From contig NZ_JRUD01000005.1 of the NCBI RefSeq assembly GCF_000802425.1, forward strand, positions 1 through 64,000: DNA of 64,000 bases, given 5' to 3'. This document shows, in pieces, positions 37,796 through 45,919 of the stretch (position 1 is its first letter; each line of letters begins with the position of its first letter). A program made the position numbers and the translations under genes. Origin of the DNA: Pseudomonas flexibilis. Lineage in GTDB: Bacteria; Pseudomonadota; Gammaproteobacteria; Pseudomonadales; Pseudomonadaceae. Under the pieces are notes generated by a model, which worked only from the letters and a program-made list of their open reading frames with translations, had not been told where the DNA came from and made no database searches.

Positions 37796-39658
37796 ATGAA
37801 ACTGTCCCGCCTGGCCCTGGCGATTGCCCTGGCCTCTCCTGCGGCATTCGCCGCCAATGAAACGCCACGCTTCGATGAACAGCTGAAGCTGCCGGAGGTG
37901 GTGGTAACGGCCTCGCGTACCGCCGAAAGCAAGGGCGACACCTACAGCGCCGTAACCGTGTTTACCCGCGATGACATCGAACGCCTGCAGCCGAGCACTG
38001 TGCCCGATCTTCTGCGCCGCACCCCAGGCGTGCAGGTCATGCAGAACGGCGGACGCGGCTCAACCGTTGGGGTGTTCGTCCGCGGCACCAAGACGGCACA
38101 GACACTGGTGCTGATCGACGGCCAGCGCGCCAACGACACCAACCTCGGCGGTGCTCCACTGAACACTCTGAGCGTGGATCAAATTGAACGGGTCGAAATC
38201 CTGCGCGGCCCGCGCTCAGCCATCTACGGTTCCGATGCCATCGGCGGTGTCATCCAGATCTTTACCCGCCGAGCCGAAGGACCCGGCCTGTCTCCGCGCG
38301 TTCGGGTTGCCTACGGCAGCCACGACACATGGGAGCAATCCCTAGGCCTGTCCGGCGGCAACAACGCCACCCGCTTCAACCTGAGCCTTAACCACGAGCA
38401 GAGCAATGGCTTCAGCCGCTCCAGCCTGAGCACCGGAACGGATGCCGACAACGACGGGTTTGAAAACTCCTCGATTGCCCTGAATCTCAATCATCGTTTC
38501 AGCTCGCAGACCGAGGCCGGGCTGAACATCAGCCACACGGACAGTGAGTACGAATACGATGGCTTCGGCTGGAGCCAGTTCCCCTACGACGAGGTCAAGA
38601 ACAGCTTCTATTCCGCCTACCTCAGCCACCAGTTGACTCAACTCTGGAGTACACGCCTGGAACTGGGGTACTCGGAAGGCGAAATGCACAACCTCGACAG
38701 GGCGGCGGTGACCGACAGCTTCAACGAAACCGAGCGCGAAAGCCTGAACTGGACAAACAGCCTGTCCCTGAGCGATGCACAGCGCCTACAGGTCGGCCTC
38801 GACTGGTACCGCGACCATATCCACAACTCCGGACGCTACACGGAAGACTCCCGCTACAACGCAGCCGCCTTCCTCCAGCACAGCTACAACGGCGAGAATT
38901 TCGGCACTGAAGTGGGCGTGCGCCACGATGACAACCAGCAGTTCGGCACTGAGAACTCGTGGAACGCCGCATTCAAATTGCCCCTGAATGAACGGCACCA
39001 GGTCACGCTATCGTATGCGGAAGGCTTCCGGGCTCCGCTGCTCAGCGACCTTTACTACCCAGTGAACTGTTATCCCGGCTGGGGATGCTCCGGCGGCAAC
39101 CCGGACCTACAGCCGGAAACCTCGCGAACCTACGAACTACGCTGGACCGGCCTGGTCAGCCCGCAGGTGGATATCGAGGCAGCTGCCTATCGCACCGAAC
39201 TGGAAGACGCCATCAACGGTTGGCCGCCGGCCAACCTGGACGAGGCCCGCATCGACGGCATCGAAGTCACGGTGTCGGCAGACCTGCTGGGCTGGCAGAA
39301 CCACCTCAGTCTGAGCCTGCTGAACGCCGAGGACCGTGCGACCGGCAACGACTTGGTCAACCGCGCCCGGAAGACGCTGAGCTGGGACATCGATCGCCAC
39401 TTCGGTCAGTTTGCGGTAGGCGCCAGCTGGAGCGCCTCCGGCCGGACCTATTTCGACCCGGCAAACACCACCGTTATCCCGGGCTATGGCTTGCTGGGAC
39501 TGCGCGCCCGCTGGCAGGCGCATCCTGAGCTGGAGGTGGCGGTAAAGGTCGATAACCTCTTGGATAAGGCGTACTACACCACCACCAACTTCGGAGTCCC
39601 CTATCAGGAAGATGGTCGCTCCGCGCAGCTGGCTTTTACCTGGACTCCCTCCCTGTAA
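37796..39658 (+). CDS. btuB: TonB-dependent vitamin B12 receptor
   Basis: A 620-residue outer-membrane receptor. The signal peptide covers residues about 1-20. The TonB box is PEVVVTA (33-39), and the plug contains VFVRGTKTAQTLVLIDGQRANDTN and VEILRGPRSAIYGSDAIGGVIQI. The beta-barrel ends in a terminal aromatic pattern (QLAFTWTPSL). The cobalamin riboswitch upstream and btuFCD downstream fix its substrate. Its GC content is visibly lower than the flanking genes. Confidence 0.92.
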   Translation: MKLSRLALAIALASPAAFAANETPRFDEQLKLPEVVVTASRTAESKGDTYSAVTVFTRDDIERLQPSTVPDLLRRTPGVQVMQNGGRGSTVGVFVRGTKTAQTLVLIDGQRANDTNLGGAPLNTLSVDQIERVEILRGPRSAIYGSDAIGGVIQIFTRRAEGPGLSPRVRVAYGSHDTWEQSLGLSGGNNATRFNLSLNHEQSNGFSRSSLSTGTDADNDGFENSSIALNLNHRFSSQTEAGLNISHTDSEYEYDGFGWSQFPYDEVKNSFYSAYLSHQLTQLWSTRLELGYSEGEMHNLDRAAVTDSFNETERESLNWTNSLSLSDAQRLQVGLDWYRDHIHNSGRYTEDSRYNAAAFLQHSYNGENFGTEVGVRHDDNQQFGTENSWNAAFKLPLNERHQVTLSYAEGFRAPLLSDLYYPVNCYPGWGCSGGNPDLQPETSRTYELRWTGLVSPQVDIEAAAYRTELEDAINGWPPANLDEARIDGIEVTVSADLLGWQNHLSLSLLNAEDRATGNDLVNRARKTLSWDIDRHFGQFAVGASWSASGRTYFDPANTTVIPGYGLLGLRARWQAHPELEVAVKVDNLLDKAYYTTTNFGVPYQEDGRSAQLAFTWTPSL

Positions 39659-39667
39659 CCCCCTAGC

Positions 39668-39689
39668 GGTTGCCGGCACGCCGGCAACC
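39668..39689 (+). terminator. Hairpin between btuB and btuF
   Basis: A perfect 10-bp stem, GGTTGCCGGC / GCCGGCAACC, around a 2-base loop, 9 bp after the btuB stop. No U-run follows, so partial termination or mRNA stabilisation are both possible. Confidence 0.45.
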
Positions 39690-39718
39690 CGCCATATTCC
39701 GCGGGCGCCGCCGATGCG

Positions 39719-40522
39719 GTGCGTCCCCCTGATTCGACGAGGCGGTATTTCTTGCTGCGAGCCCTGTTCCTGCCCCTGCTCCTGTCGCTTGCCCTGCCGG
39801 CACAGGCGGGCGACGCGCCGCAGCGTGTCCTCTCCCTCGACCTGTGCCTGGACTGGATGGTCGTCCATTACCTCCCGCCTGACCGGGTGCTGGCCCTGTC
39901 GCCCATGCAGCAGCGCTACCCCATCGACTGGATCGGCCCGCAGTGGCCGACCCACGACGGCAGCCTCGAACAGATCTACGCGCTGCAACCGGACCGGGTA
40001 GTGGTCGGGCAGTTCACCAATACCCTGTTGCGCCAGCGGCTGCAGGCGCTCGGCCTGTCGGTGGAGGTGCTGCCGCTGCCGACGACGCTGGCGCAGGTGG
40101 CGGCCTATGAGCGGCAGTTCCTGCGCGCCGTTCAGCTACCCGAAACCCTGGCCAGTGCGCCACCCGCGGCGCTGCCGGCGCCGGCTCGCCCGCAGCGTCT
40201 GCTGCTGCTCGGCGCCAACGGCATCGGCACCGGGCGCGGCACGCTGGAACACGAAATCCTCGAACGCGCCGGCTGGCGCAACTACCTGACCGCCGAGGGC
40301 TACCAGCGCCTGGACCTGGAGCTGGTGGTGGCCGACCCACCGGACGCCATCCTCTGGGCCGCGCCGGAACACCAGGCGCTGGCCAACCAGTTCGCCGAAC
40401 ACCCGGCGCTCAAGCACGCGGTACCCGCCGACCGCTGGCTCACTACCGATTACTGGCGCTGGCAATGCCCCGGCCCCTGGACCTGGGAACTGATAGGACA
40501 ACTGCACCGATGGCTCGACTGA
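39719..40522 (+). CDS. btuF: Periplasmic vitamin B12-binding protein
   Basis: A 267-residue (from the GTG at 39719) class-III ABC solute-binding protein with signal peptide LLRALFLPLLLSLALPAQAG. It has the two-lobe, helix-linked BtuF/FhuD pattern (RVLSLDLCLDWMVVHYL, LQPDRVVVGQF). A TTG at 39752 with a GAGG site upstream would give a more conventional signal peptide and is an equal candidate start. It overlaps btuC, and the gene order F-C-D with the neighbouring btuB supports cobalamin as ligand. Confidence 0.82.
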   Translation: MRPPDSTRRYFLLRALFLPLLLSLALPAQAGDAPQRVLSLDLCLDWMVVHYLPPDRVLALSPMQQRYPIDWIGPQWPTHDGSLEQIYALQPDRVVVGQFTNTLLRQRLQALGLSVEVLPLPTTLAQVAAYERQFLRAVQLPETLASAPPAALPAPARPQRLLLLGANGIGTGRGTLEHEILERAGWRNYLTAEGYQRLDLELVVADPPDAILWAAPEHQALANQFAEHPALKHAVPADRWLTTDYWRWQCPGPWTWELIGQLHRWLD

Positions 40523-41496
40523 TCACTCCCCTGCTCGCCCTGCTGGCGCTGGGCCTGGCGCTGCTGTCGCTGGGCCTGGGCTCGACGCAGGTGTCGGTCA
40601 TCACCGGCCTGCTCGACTGGCTGAGCGGCGGCAACGGCGCGGACGCCATCGTGATCGGCGAGATCCGTTTGCCACGCACGCTGCTGGCGCTGGCGGTGGG
40701 CGCCGCACTGGGGCTGGCCGGTGCGGCGCTGCAGGGCCTGCTGCGCAACCCGCTGGCCGATCCGGGGCTGACCGGCGCCAGCCAGGGTGCGGCGCTGGGC
40801 GCGGCCACGGTGTTCTATTTCGGTCTGCTGCCGTGGGCCGGCGCCTTCGCCCCGGCGCTGGCCGGCCTGTGCGGCGCGGCCATCGCGCTGGTGCTGATGC
40901 TGGCGCTGGCCGGTTCCAGTGGCGCCGGCATGGTGCTGCTCGCCGGTCTGGCGATCAGCACGCTGAGCGGCGCGCTGCTGGCGGCGGTGCTCAACTTCGC
41001 GCCCAATCCCTATGCCATGCAGGAGCTGGTGTTCTGGCTGCTGGGCTCGGTGTCCGAGCGCGGCCTGGAGCATCTGCTATTGCTCGGCCCGGCGCTGCTA
41101 ATCGGCTTCGGGCTGATCTGGAGCCAGCGCCGCCTGCTGCTCGGGCTGAGCCTCGGCGAGCAGGTGGCGCAGAGCCTGGGCCTGGCCCACAAGCGCGGCA
41201 GCCGGCTGATCGTGCTGGGTTGCGCGCTGCTGGTCGGCGCCTCGGTGGCGGTCGCCGGCGGCATCGGCTTTGTCGGCCTGCTGGTCCCGCACCTGGTACG
41301 TCCGCTGGTGCGCCATCGCCCGGACCGTCTGCTGATTCCCTCGGCGCTGGCCGGCGCCAGTCTCGTCTGTCTGGCCGACATGGCGGTGCGCCTGTTGCCG
41401 CCGGGCCGCGAACTGAAGCTGGGCGTGCTGACCGCGCTGATCGGCGCGCCGCTGTTCATCTGGCTGGTGTGGAAGGAACGCAAGCAATGGATCTGA
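40510..41496 (+). CDS. btuC: Vitamin B12 ABC transporter permease
   Basis: A 328-residue inner-membrane permease of the FecCD/BtuC family, about ten helices. Family motifs are RLPRTLLALAVGAALGLAGAALQGLLRNPLADP early on and GGIGFVGLLVPHLVRPLVRH, the ATPase-contacting L-loop. The start overlaps btuF by 13 bases and the end overlaps btuD by 10. Confidence 0.9.
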   Translation: MARLITPLLALLALGLALLSLGLGSTQVSVITGLLDWLSGGNGADAIVIGEIRLPRTLLALAVGAALGLAGAALQGLLRNPLADPGLTGASQGAALGAATVFYFGLLPWAGAFAPALAGLCGAAIALVLMLALAGSSGAGMVLLAGLAISTLSGALLAAVLNFAPNPYAMQELVFWLLGSVSERGLEHLLLLGPALLIGFGLIWSQRRLLLGLSLGEQVAQSLGLAHKRGSRLIVLGCALLVGASVAVAGGIGFVGLLVPHLVRPLVRHRPDRLLIPSALAGASLVCLADMAVRLLPPGRELKLGVLTALIGAPLFIWLVWKERKQWI

Positions 41497-42215
41497 TTCG
41501 CCTCGACCGGCTGGCCGTACCCGGCCGCCTGCAGCCGCTGCGCCTGGCCCTGGCGCCTGGCGAGATGCTGGGCGTGATCGGTCCCAACGGCGCCGGCAAG
41601 TCCACCTTGCTCAACGCGCTGGCCGGCGTGCAACCCTACAGCGGCACGCTGGACTACTTCGGTTTCGATGCCCGACGCCTCGGGCCGAAGCAGCGCGCCC
41701 AGCGCATCGGCTTTCTGCCGCAGAGCCATCACAGTGCCTGGTCGCTGTGCGTCGAGGACGTGGTGGCGCTCGGGCGCCTGCCCTGGGGCGACGAGGACGC
41801 CGCGCTGATCGAGTCGGCGATGGCGCGCACCGGCGTGCTGCCCTGGCGGCGGCGCAAGGTGGCGCAGCTGTCCGGGGGCGAGCAGGCCCGCGTGTGGCTG
41901 GCCCGTGTGCTGGCCGGCCAGCCGGTGCTGCTGCTGGCCGACGAGCCGGTGGCCAGTCTGGACCTGCTGCATCAGCGCAAGGTGATGGAGCTGCTGCGCG
42001 AACATGCTCGCCAGGACCGCGCGGTGGTGCTGTCGATCCATGATCTGGGCCTGGCCGCGCGCTACTGCGACAAGCTCTGCCTGCTGGCCGAGGGGCAGTT
42101 GCTGGCCTTCGGCACCCCTCGGGAAGTGCTGACCGAGGCCCATGTGGCGGCCGCCTTCCAGGTCGAGGTGCATGTGGACCTCGACGCCCAGCCGCCCATC
42201 ATCCTGCCCAAGTGA
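41487..42215 (+). CDS. btuD: Vitamin B12 ABC transporter ATP-binding protein
   Basis: A 242-residue ABC ATPase: Walker A GPNGAGKSTLL, Q-loop FLPQSH, signature LSGGEQARV, Walker B LLLADEPVASLD and H-loop SIHDLG. It powers BtuC-mediated uptake. The ATG at 41487 overlaps the btuC end, and the N-terminus MDLIRLDRLAVPGRL agrees with BtuD-type proteins. Confidence 0.9.
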   Translation: MDLIRLDRLAVPGRLQPLRLALAPGEMLGVIGPNGAGKSTLLNALAGVQPYSGTLDYFGFDARRLGPKQRAQRIGFLPQSHHSAWSLCVEDVVALGRLPWGDEDAALIESAMARTGVLPWRRRKVAQLSGGEQARVWLARVLAGQPVLLLADEPVASLDLLHQRKVMELLREHARQDRAVVLSIHDLGLAARYCDKLCLLAEGQLLAFGTPREVLTEAHVAAAFQVEVHVDLDAQPPIILPK

Positions 42216-42222
42216 GTTCGCC

Positions 42223-42762
42223 ATGGTGCTGAAACTGAGCAAGAACCTCGACGAGGTCTGCTACCCGTTCATCCAGGACACCTCGTACCTCTGCGACTTC
42301 GAGGTGGTCACCGACGAGCTGTGCGCACTGATCGGCGGCGCGCTGGCCTACCTGCCGGACGACATGCCCGACCTGCGCGCCGACCTGGAGCAGCTGCAAC
42401 CGCTGGCCTTTCACGTCAACGGCTCGGTGCGTGGCCGGCTGGCCGTCGAAGAGTCGGATATCGCCTGGCTGAGCGCGCGCCTGGCCCATTACCGGGAGGA
42501 AGTGGCGGAACGACTGAAGGGCTTCGTGCTGCCGCGCGGCCTGCCGCCGGTGCCGCAGCTGCACCAGGCGCGCTCGGCGGCCAAGAAGGCCATTCGCGCG
42601 CTGGTGAGAGTCGATCAGGAAGGCATCGAGGTGCCCCTGATTCTGCCGCGCATGTGCAACCTGATGTGCAACTTCTTCTTCGTGCTGACGCTGGTGGTGA
42701 ACCAGCGCCGCGGCTTCGCGGAGCGCTACTTCACCAGCAAGAGCTACGGCAGGAGCACCTGA
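42223..42762 (+). CDS. Divergent PduO-type cobalamin adenosyltransferase homologue
   Basis: A 179-residue protein, 7 bp after btuD. Its C-terminal half follows the PduO-type pattern (FVLPRGLPPVPQLHQARSAAKKAIRAL, then PLILPRMCNLMCNFFFVLTLVVN), where canonical enzymes have the ARTVCRRAER and LNRLSDYLFVLARY stretches. The N-terminal ATP-binding TRTGDxGxT motif is not visible; the protein begins directly with a helical core. It may be an active but diverged ATP:cob(I)alamin adenosyltransferase or a corrinoid-binding relative. Operon position after btuFCD supports a role in B12 use. Confidence 0.6.
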   Translation: MVLKLSKNLDEVCYPFIQDTSYLCDFEVVTDELCALIGGALAYLPDDMPDLRADLEQLQPLAFHVNGSVRGRLAVEESDIAWLSARLAHYREEVAERLKGFVLPRGLPPVPQLHQARSAAKKAIRALVRVDQEGIEVPLILPRMCNLMCNFFFVLTLVVNQRRGFAERYFTSKSYGRST

Positions 42763-43157
42763 CGCGGGATGCGGTAGACGAGGGAAAACAGCGCGCTGCC
42801 GGTCACCAGCAGCAGGCCCGCCACGCCTTCCAGGCCCAGCGGACTGGCCAGCGCGGCCAGCCAGGCCGGCAGGCTGGCCCACAGCATGCCGTTGCGCTGC
42901 GCGCGGGCCAGGACGGCCCAGCGCTGGTCTTCCAGCGCCGCATCGAACGGCGGTTTGAGCGCCCAGAGCGCACGCTTGAAGTGCGGGAAGATCTTCAGGG
43001 TCGGCAGCAGACCGCACAGGCCGATGACGAACAGCGTCATCGGCGGCAACTGCGCCACTTCCGGCACGTTGACCAGCAGCAGCCAGGGCAGCACAGCGGC
43101 CAGCAACATAAGCCACCACACACGATTGAGCCGTCGATGCCGTGTCATGCGCTCCAT
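42744..43157 (-). CDS. Small membrane protein downstream of ribA
   Basis: A 137-residue protein with about four hydrophobic segments (WWLMLLAAVLPWLLLV, MTLFVIGLCGLLPTL, a central pair around LWASLPAWLAALA, and VAGLLLVTGSALFSLVY). Its ATG overlaps the ribA stop by one base (TGATG), so it is coupled to ribA. It overlaps the 3' end of the adenosyltransferase-like gene tail-to-tail by 19 bp. No family function is known to me; an equivalent gene sits next to ribA in other pseudomonads. Confidence 0.62.
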   Translation of the reverse strand: MERMTRHRRLNRVWWLMLLAAVLPWLLLVNVPEVAQLPPMTLFVIGLCGLLPTLKIFPHFKRALWALKPPFDAALEDQRWAVLARAQRNGMLWASLPAWLAALASPLGLEGVAGLLLVTGSALFSLVYRIPRQVLLP

Positions 43158-43771
43158 CAGGTGTCCGACTCGTCCTGATGCAGGTTGCCGAGCATGTGGC
43201 CGAGCTTGCCGGCCTTGGTGCGCAGGTAGTTGCGGTTGTGCGGGTTGAGGCCGGTGAGCAGCGGCTTGCGCTCGGCGATGCGGATGCCGAAGCCTTCCAG
43301 CGCATTCACCTTGCGCGGGTTGTTGGTCATCAGCTTGAGCGCGTGGATGCCCAGGTGGTCGAGCATCGGCAGGCAGATGCTGTATTCGCGCTGATCGGCG
43401 GCAAAGCCCAGGCGCTCGTTGGCTTCCACGGTGTCGGCGCCGCCGTCCTGCAGGTGATAGGCGCGGATCTTGTTCAGCAGGCCGATGCCACGGCCTTCCT
43501 GGCGCAGGTAGAGCAGCACGCCGCGCCCTTCCTTGGCGATGGCCTGCAGCGCCGCTTCCAGCTGGTAGCCGCAGTCGCAGCGCTGGCTGAACAGCGCATC
43601 GCCGGTCAGACACTCGGAGTGCACGCGACCGAGCACCGGGGCGCCGTCCTCGAAGCTGCCCATGGTCAGCGCCACGTGCTCCTTGCCGGTGGCCTCGTCG
43701 AGGAAACCGTGCATGGTGAATTCGCCAAAGGGGGTGGGCAGTTTGGAAGCGGCGACGAAAACGACGGACAC
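43157..43771 (-). CDS. ribA: GTP cyclohydrolase II
   Basis: A 204-residue enzyme opening the GTP ring at the entry to riboflavin synthesis. The zinc cysteines are in [21 protein letters not shown], and the catalytic region [19 protein letters not shown] is intact. It is separated from the main rib operon by about 1.9 kb of other genes. A perfect TATAAT lies on the minus strand at 43799-43804, about 30 bp upstream of the start. Confidence 0.94.
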   Translation of the reverse strand: MSVVFVAASKLPTPFGEFTMHGFLDEATGKEHVALTMGSFEDGAPVLGRVHSECLTGDALFSQRCDCGYQLEAALQAIAKEGRGVLLYLRQEGRGIGLLNKIRAYHLQDGGADTVEANERLGFAADQREYSICLPMLDHLGIHALKLMTNNPRKVNALEGFGIRIAERKPLLTGLNPHNRNYLRTKAGKLGHMLGNLHQDESDT

Positions 43772-43843
43772 CGGAGGCGCTCCAGAAAAGGAAAGGCCGG
43801 GATTATAACCCCAGTCAAGCGGCTTGCGGGCGACGCCCGGCCG

Positions 43844-44491
43844 CTACAGACGCGACTCCAGCACCAGCACGCCGTGCTCCTCACGCCAGCGCACACGGTT
43901 GAGGAAGCTCATGCCCAGCAGCGCCTGGTTGAGCGCGTTGCCCTGCAGCACCACGGCCTCCACGCCGGGCACTTCCAGGCCGCCGACGTTGACCCGGTCC
44001 AGGTGCACGCGCCAGCCATTCACCACGCCGTTGGCGGTGTTGGCCCGCATCGGTGTGCCCTTCTGATAATCCAGGCCAAGGCGTCGCGCCTGCTGCTCAT
44101 TGATCGCCAGACTGGTGGCGCCGGTGTCCACCAGCAGCGGCAGCGAAACGCCGTTCACCGCGCCGATCACCCGGTAATGGCCACCCTCGCCCCGGGCGAT
44201 GCTGACCTGCTGACGGGTCGGCGCGCTGAAGCCGGCGGACTGCTCGCGACCCAGCTCGACACGCCGCGTATGACCATCAATGCGCAGCAACGCGCCCTGC
44301 GCATCAGCGGCCACCAGCACCACCCCGCCAGGACCGGTCTCGCCGACCCGCACCAGCTTGCGCTCGCCGTCCACCGTCAGCACGGCGGCATTGGGAAACA
44401 GACCGACCACCTGCACGTGACCCGGCGCGGCTTGGGCGAGCGAGGCAGCCAGCATCAGGCTGGCGAACGGAAGGAAACGGAACATCGGCAC
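43844..44491 (-). CDS. Retropepsin-like aspartic protease (TIGR02281 type)
   Basis: A 215-residue secreted or periplasm-facing protein. A signal peptide (about 1-22) is followed by a small domain and then a retropepsin-like fold with the single catalytic motif LLVDTGATS (about residue 120). The later hydrophobic-hydrophobic-Gly motif LLGMSFLNRV is also present. Bacterial members act as dimers like retroviral proteases; substrates are unknown. It lies upstream of ribA on the same strand. Confidence 0.78.
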   Translation of the reverse strand: MPMFRFLPFASLMLAASLAQAAPGHVQVVGLFPNAAVLTVDGERKLVRVGETGPGGVVLVAADAQGALLRIDGHTRRVELGREQSAGFSAPTRQQVSIARGEGGHYRVIGAVNGVSLPLLVDTGATSLAINEQQARRLGLDYQKGTPMRANTANGVVNGWRVHLDRVNVGGLEVPGVEAVVLQGNALNQALLGMSFLNRVRWREEHGVLVLESRL

Positions 44492-44660
44492 TCCCTGCGC
44501 GGCATCGGAAAAGGATGGGCAGGATAGCCAGCTTCATGCACGGGGACGCGGGGATGGGTCACAGCGCAGGCGGCAATCGTCAGCCGGAGTCGGCAAGCGT
44601 TGTCTGCGAATCGTTACCCATTCACTGGCCGCGGCCACAGCCCACAAGGGTTGCGTGGAA

Positions 44661-44678
44661 TTGGCATGCATGCTGCTA
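44661..44678 (+). promoter_or_regulatory. Candidate sigma-54 promoter
   Basis: TTGGCATGCATGCTGCTA has GG (44663-44664) and GC (44675-44676) separated by 10 bases, with TGGCA at -24 and TGCT at -12. It is placed about 45 bp before the ATG of the hypothetical gene at 44723, which fits a transcript starting near 44688. Confidence 0.45.
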
Positions 44679-44722
44679 AATCCTCGTTGTGCATTAGCAA
44701 CCCTGCGAAATGGAGATCCAGC

Positions 44723-45235
44723 ATGCAAATTGCCTCGCCCTCGGCTTCACCCATCCAAGCCTTCACTCCCAGCGCTGCCAGAGCGACGCAAACACCAACC
44801 GAAGCCACGCCCCAAGCGTCCAATCGCCCGGCTGATAGCGTCACGCTGCCCGATGCCGGTCTGCGGGCAGCCAAGGCGGCGCAAACACCTGATCATCCGC
44901 TAGAGATGTACCAGTTGCCTGCCTGGATGGCCGGCAGCTATATCGAGGCGCCCAATACCCTGGGGGCAAGCGCCAATTGGTTGGATGAGCGCTATCCCCA
45001 GGTTGCGGCGGCCTCGTCCGCCGAGCGCACCGAATACTCCCAGCTGCTGCAGAGTACCTACCAGGCGCTGCTGAAGGACAACGGCATCCAGAGCGTGGAG
45101 GATCACTACCAGGCCGTAATTCTCGACCGCGAATCCAGCGAGTCGCTGCGGCTGCAGATGCGGGAGCGAGTGGCGGCTGATCCCCGATTGCTGGAGCTGA
45201 TGAATCGGCTGGGGCTGGGCAAGGAGTGGGCCTAG
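44723..45235 (+). CDS. Hypothetical protein, possibly sigma-54-dependent
   Basis: A 170-residue soluble protein. The first 55 residues are rich in Ala, Ser, Thr and Pro and look disordered. The rest is predicted helical with acidic patches (SAERTEYSQLLQSTYQALLKDNG, DPRLLELMNRLGLG). There is no signal peptide or recognisable domain. ATGGAGATCCAGC precedes the ATG, giving a GGAG 9 bases upstream. A sigma-54-like promoter lies upstream. Codon use is less GC-rich than its neighbours. Function unknown. Confidence 0.6.
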   Translation: MQIASPSASPIQAFTPSAARATQTPTEATPQASNRPADSVTLPDAGLRAAKAAQTPDHPLEMYQLPAWMAGSYIEAPNTLGASANWLDERYPQVAAASSAERTEYSQLLQSTYQALLKDNGIQSVEDHYQAVILDRESSESLRLQMRERVAADPRLLELMNRLGLGKEWA

Positions 45236-45250
45236 TCCTGTGCGAGCTTC

Positions 45251-45344
45251 GTAGGGCGGACAGCGTTGTCCTGGCCGCCGTCGCGCCGGAACGGCGTGCC
45301 TAACGGCCCGCTTGGTGGCTCGGTGAAGCGCGAGCCACCCTACG
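45251..45344. repeat. GTAGGGCGG-type dispersed repeat
   Basis: The element begins GTAGGGCGGACAGCG and ends GAGCCACCCTACG. Its internal segments differ from the copies after dxs, but the ends and the GGCCGCC core are shared. Confidence 0.6.
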
Positions 45345-45353
45345 ACTCGTGCC

Positions 45354-45420
45354 GTGGGAGCGAATTCATTCGCGAGCTGTTAGACACGCCGCGAAAAGCT
45401 CGCTGGCAAGTCCGCTCCCG
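45354..45420. repeat. GTGGGAGC-type REP-like repeat
   Basis: It begins GTGGGAGCGAATTCATTCGCGA and ends GTCCGCTCCCG, matching the family at 37327-37396. It lies immediately after the previous repeat and 9 bp before the pgpA stop. Confidence 0.6.
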
Positions 45421-45429
45421 CCGCGGCGT

Positions 45430-45915
45430 TCAGCCCACCAGCCAGACCAGCCCCTGCATGCCCAGCCAGGCGAACACGCCGGCCAGCACGTCGTCGAGCA
45501 TGATGCCGACGCCGCCGTGGACCTGGCGGTCGATCCAGCGGATCGGCCAGGGCTTGAGGATGTCGAACAGGCGGAACATCAGGAAGCCGGCGAGCAACCA
45601 GTACCAGCCCTCCGGCACCAGCCAGAGGGTGATCCACATGCCGACCATCTCGTCCCAGACGATGCCCTCGTGGTCGTGCACGCGCAGGTCGTTGGCCACC
45701 TTGCCGCACAGCCAGACGCCGAACAGCATGGTGACGCCGAGCATCAGCCAGTAGCCCCAGTCCGGCAGCATCTGCCAGAGCGGCACGAACGGCAGCGCCA
45801 CCAGCGAACCCCAGGTGCCCGGCGCCTTGGGCAGGGTGCCGGAGCCGAAGCCGAAGGCCAGGAAGTGCCAGGGGTTGCGCCATACCGAAGGCGGCACGGG
45901 GGCGGAATCGGTCAC
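45430..45915 (-). CDS. pgpA: Phosphatidylglycerophosphatase A
   Basis: A 161-residue membrane enzyme that dephosphorylates phosphatidylglycerophosphate. Family features are FGSGTLPKAPGTWGSLVALPF and, further on, the acidic metal motifs DHEGIVWDEMVG and GIMLDDVLAG. No ATG lies before the conserved WRNPWHFLAFGFGSG, so the start is the GTG at 45915 (VTDSAPVPPSVWRNP). This is 4 bp after the thiL stop and gives the normal length. Confidence 0.9.
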   Translation of the reverse strand: MTDSAPVPPSVWRNPWHFLAFGFGSGTLPKAPGTWGSLVALPFVPLWQMLPDWGYWLMLGVTMLFGVWLCGKVANDLRVHDHEGIVWDEMVGMWITLWLVPEGWYWLLAGFLMFRLFDILKPWPIRWIDRQVHGGVGIMLDDVLAGVFAWLGMQGLVWLVG

Positions 45916-45919
45916 GAGA

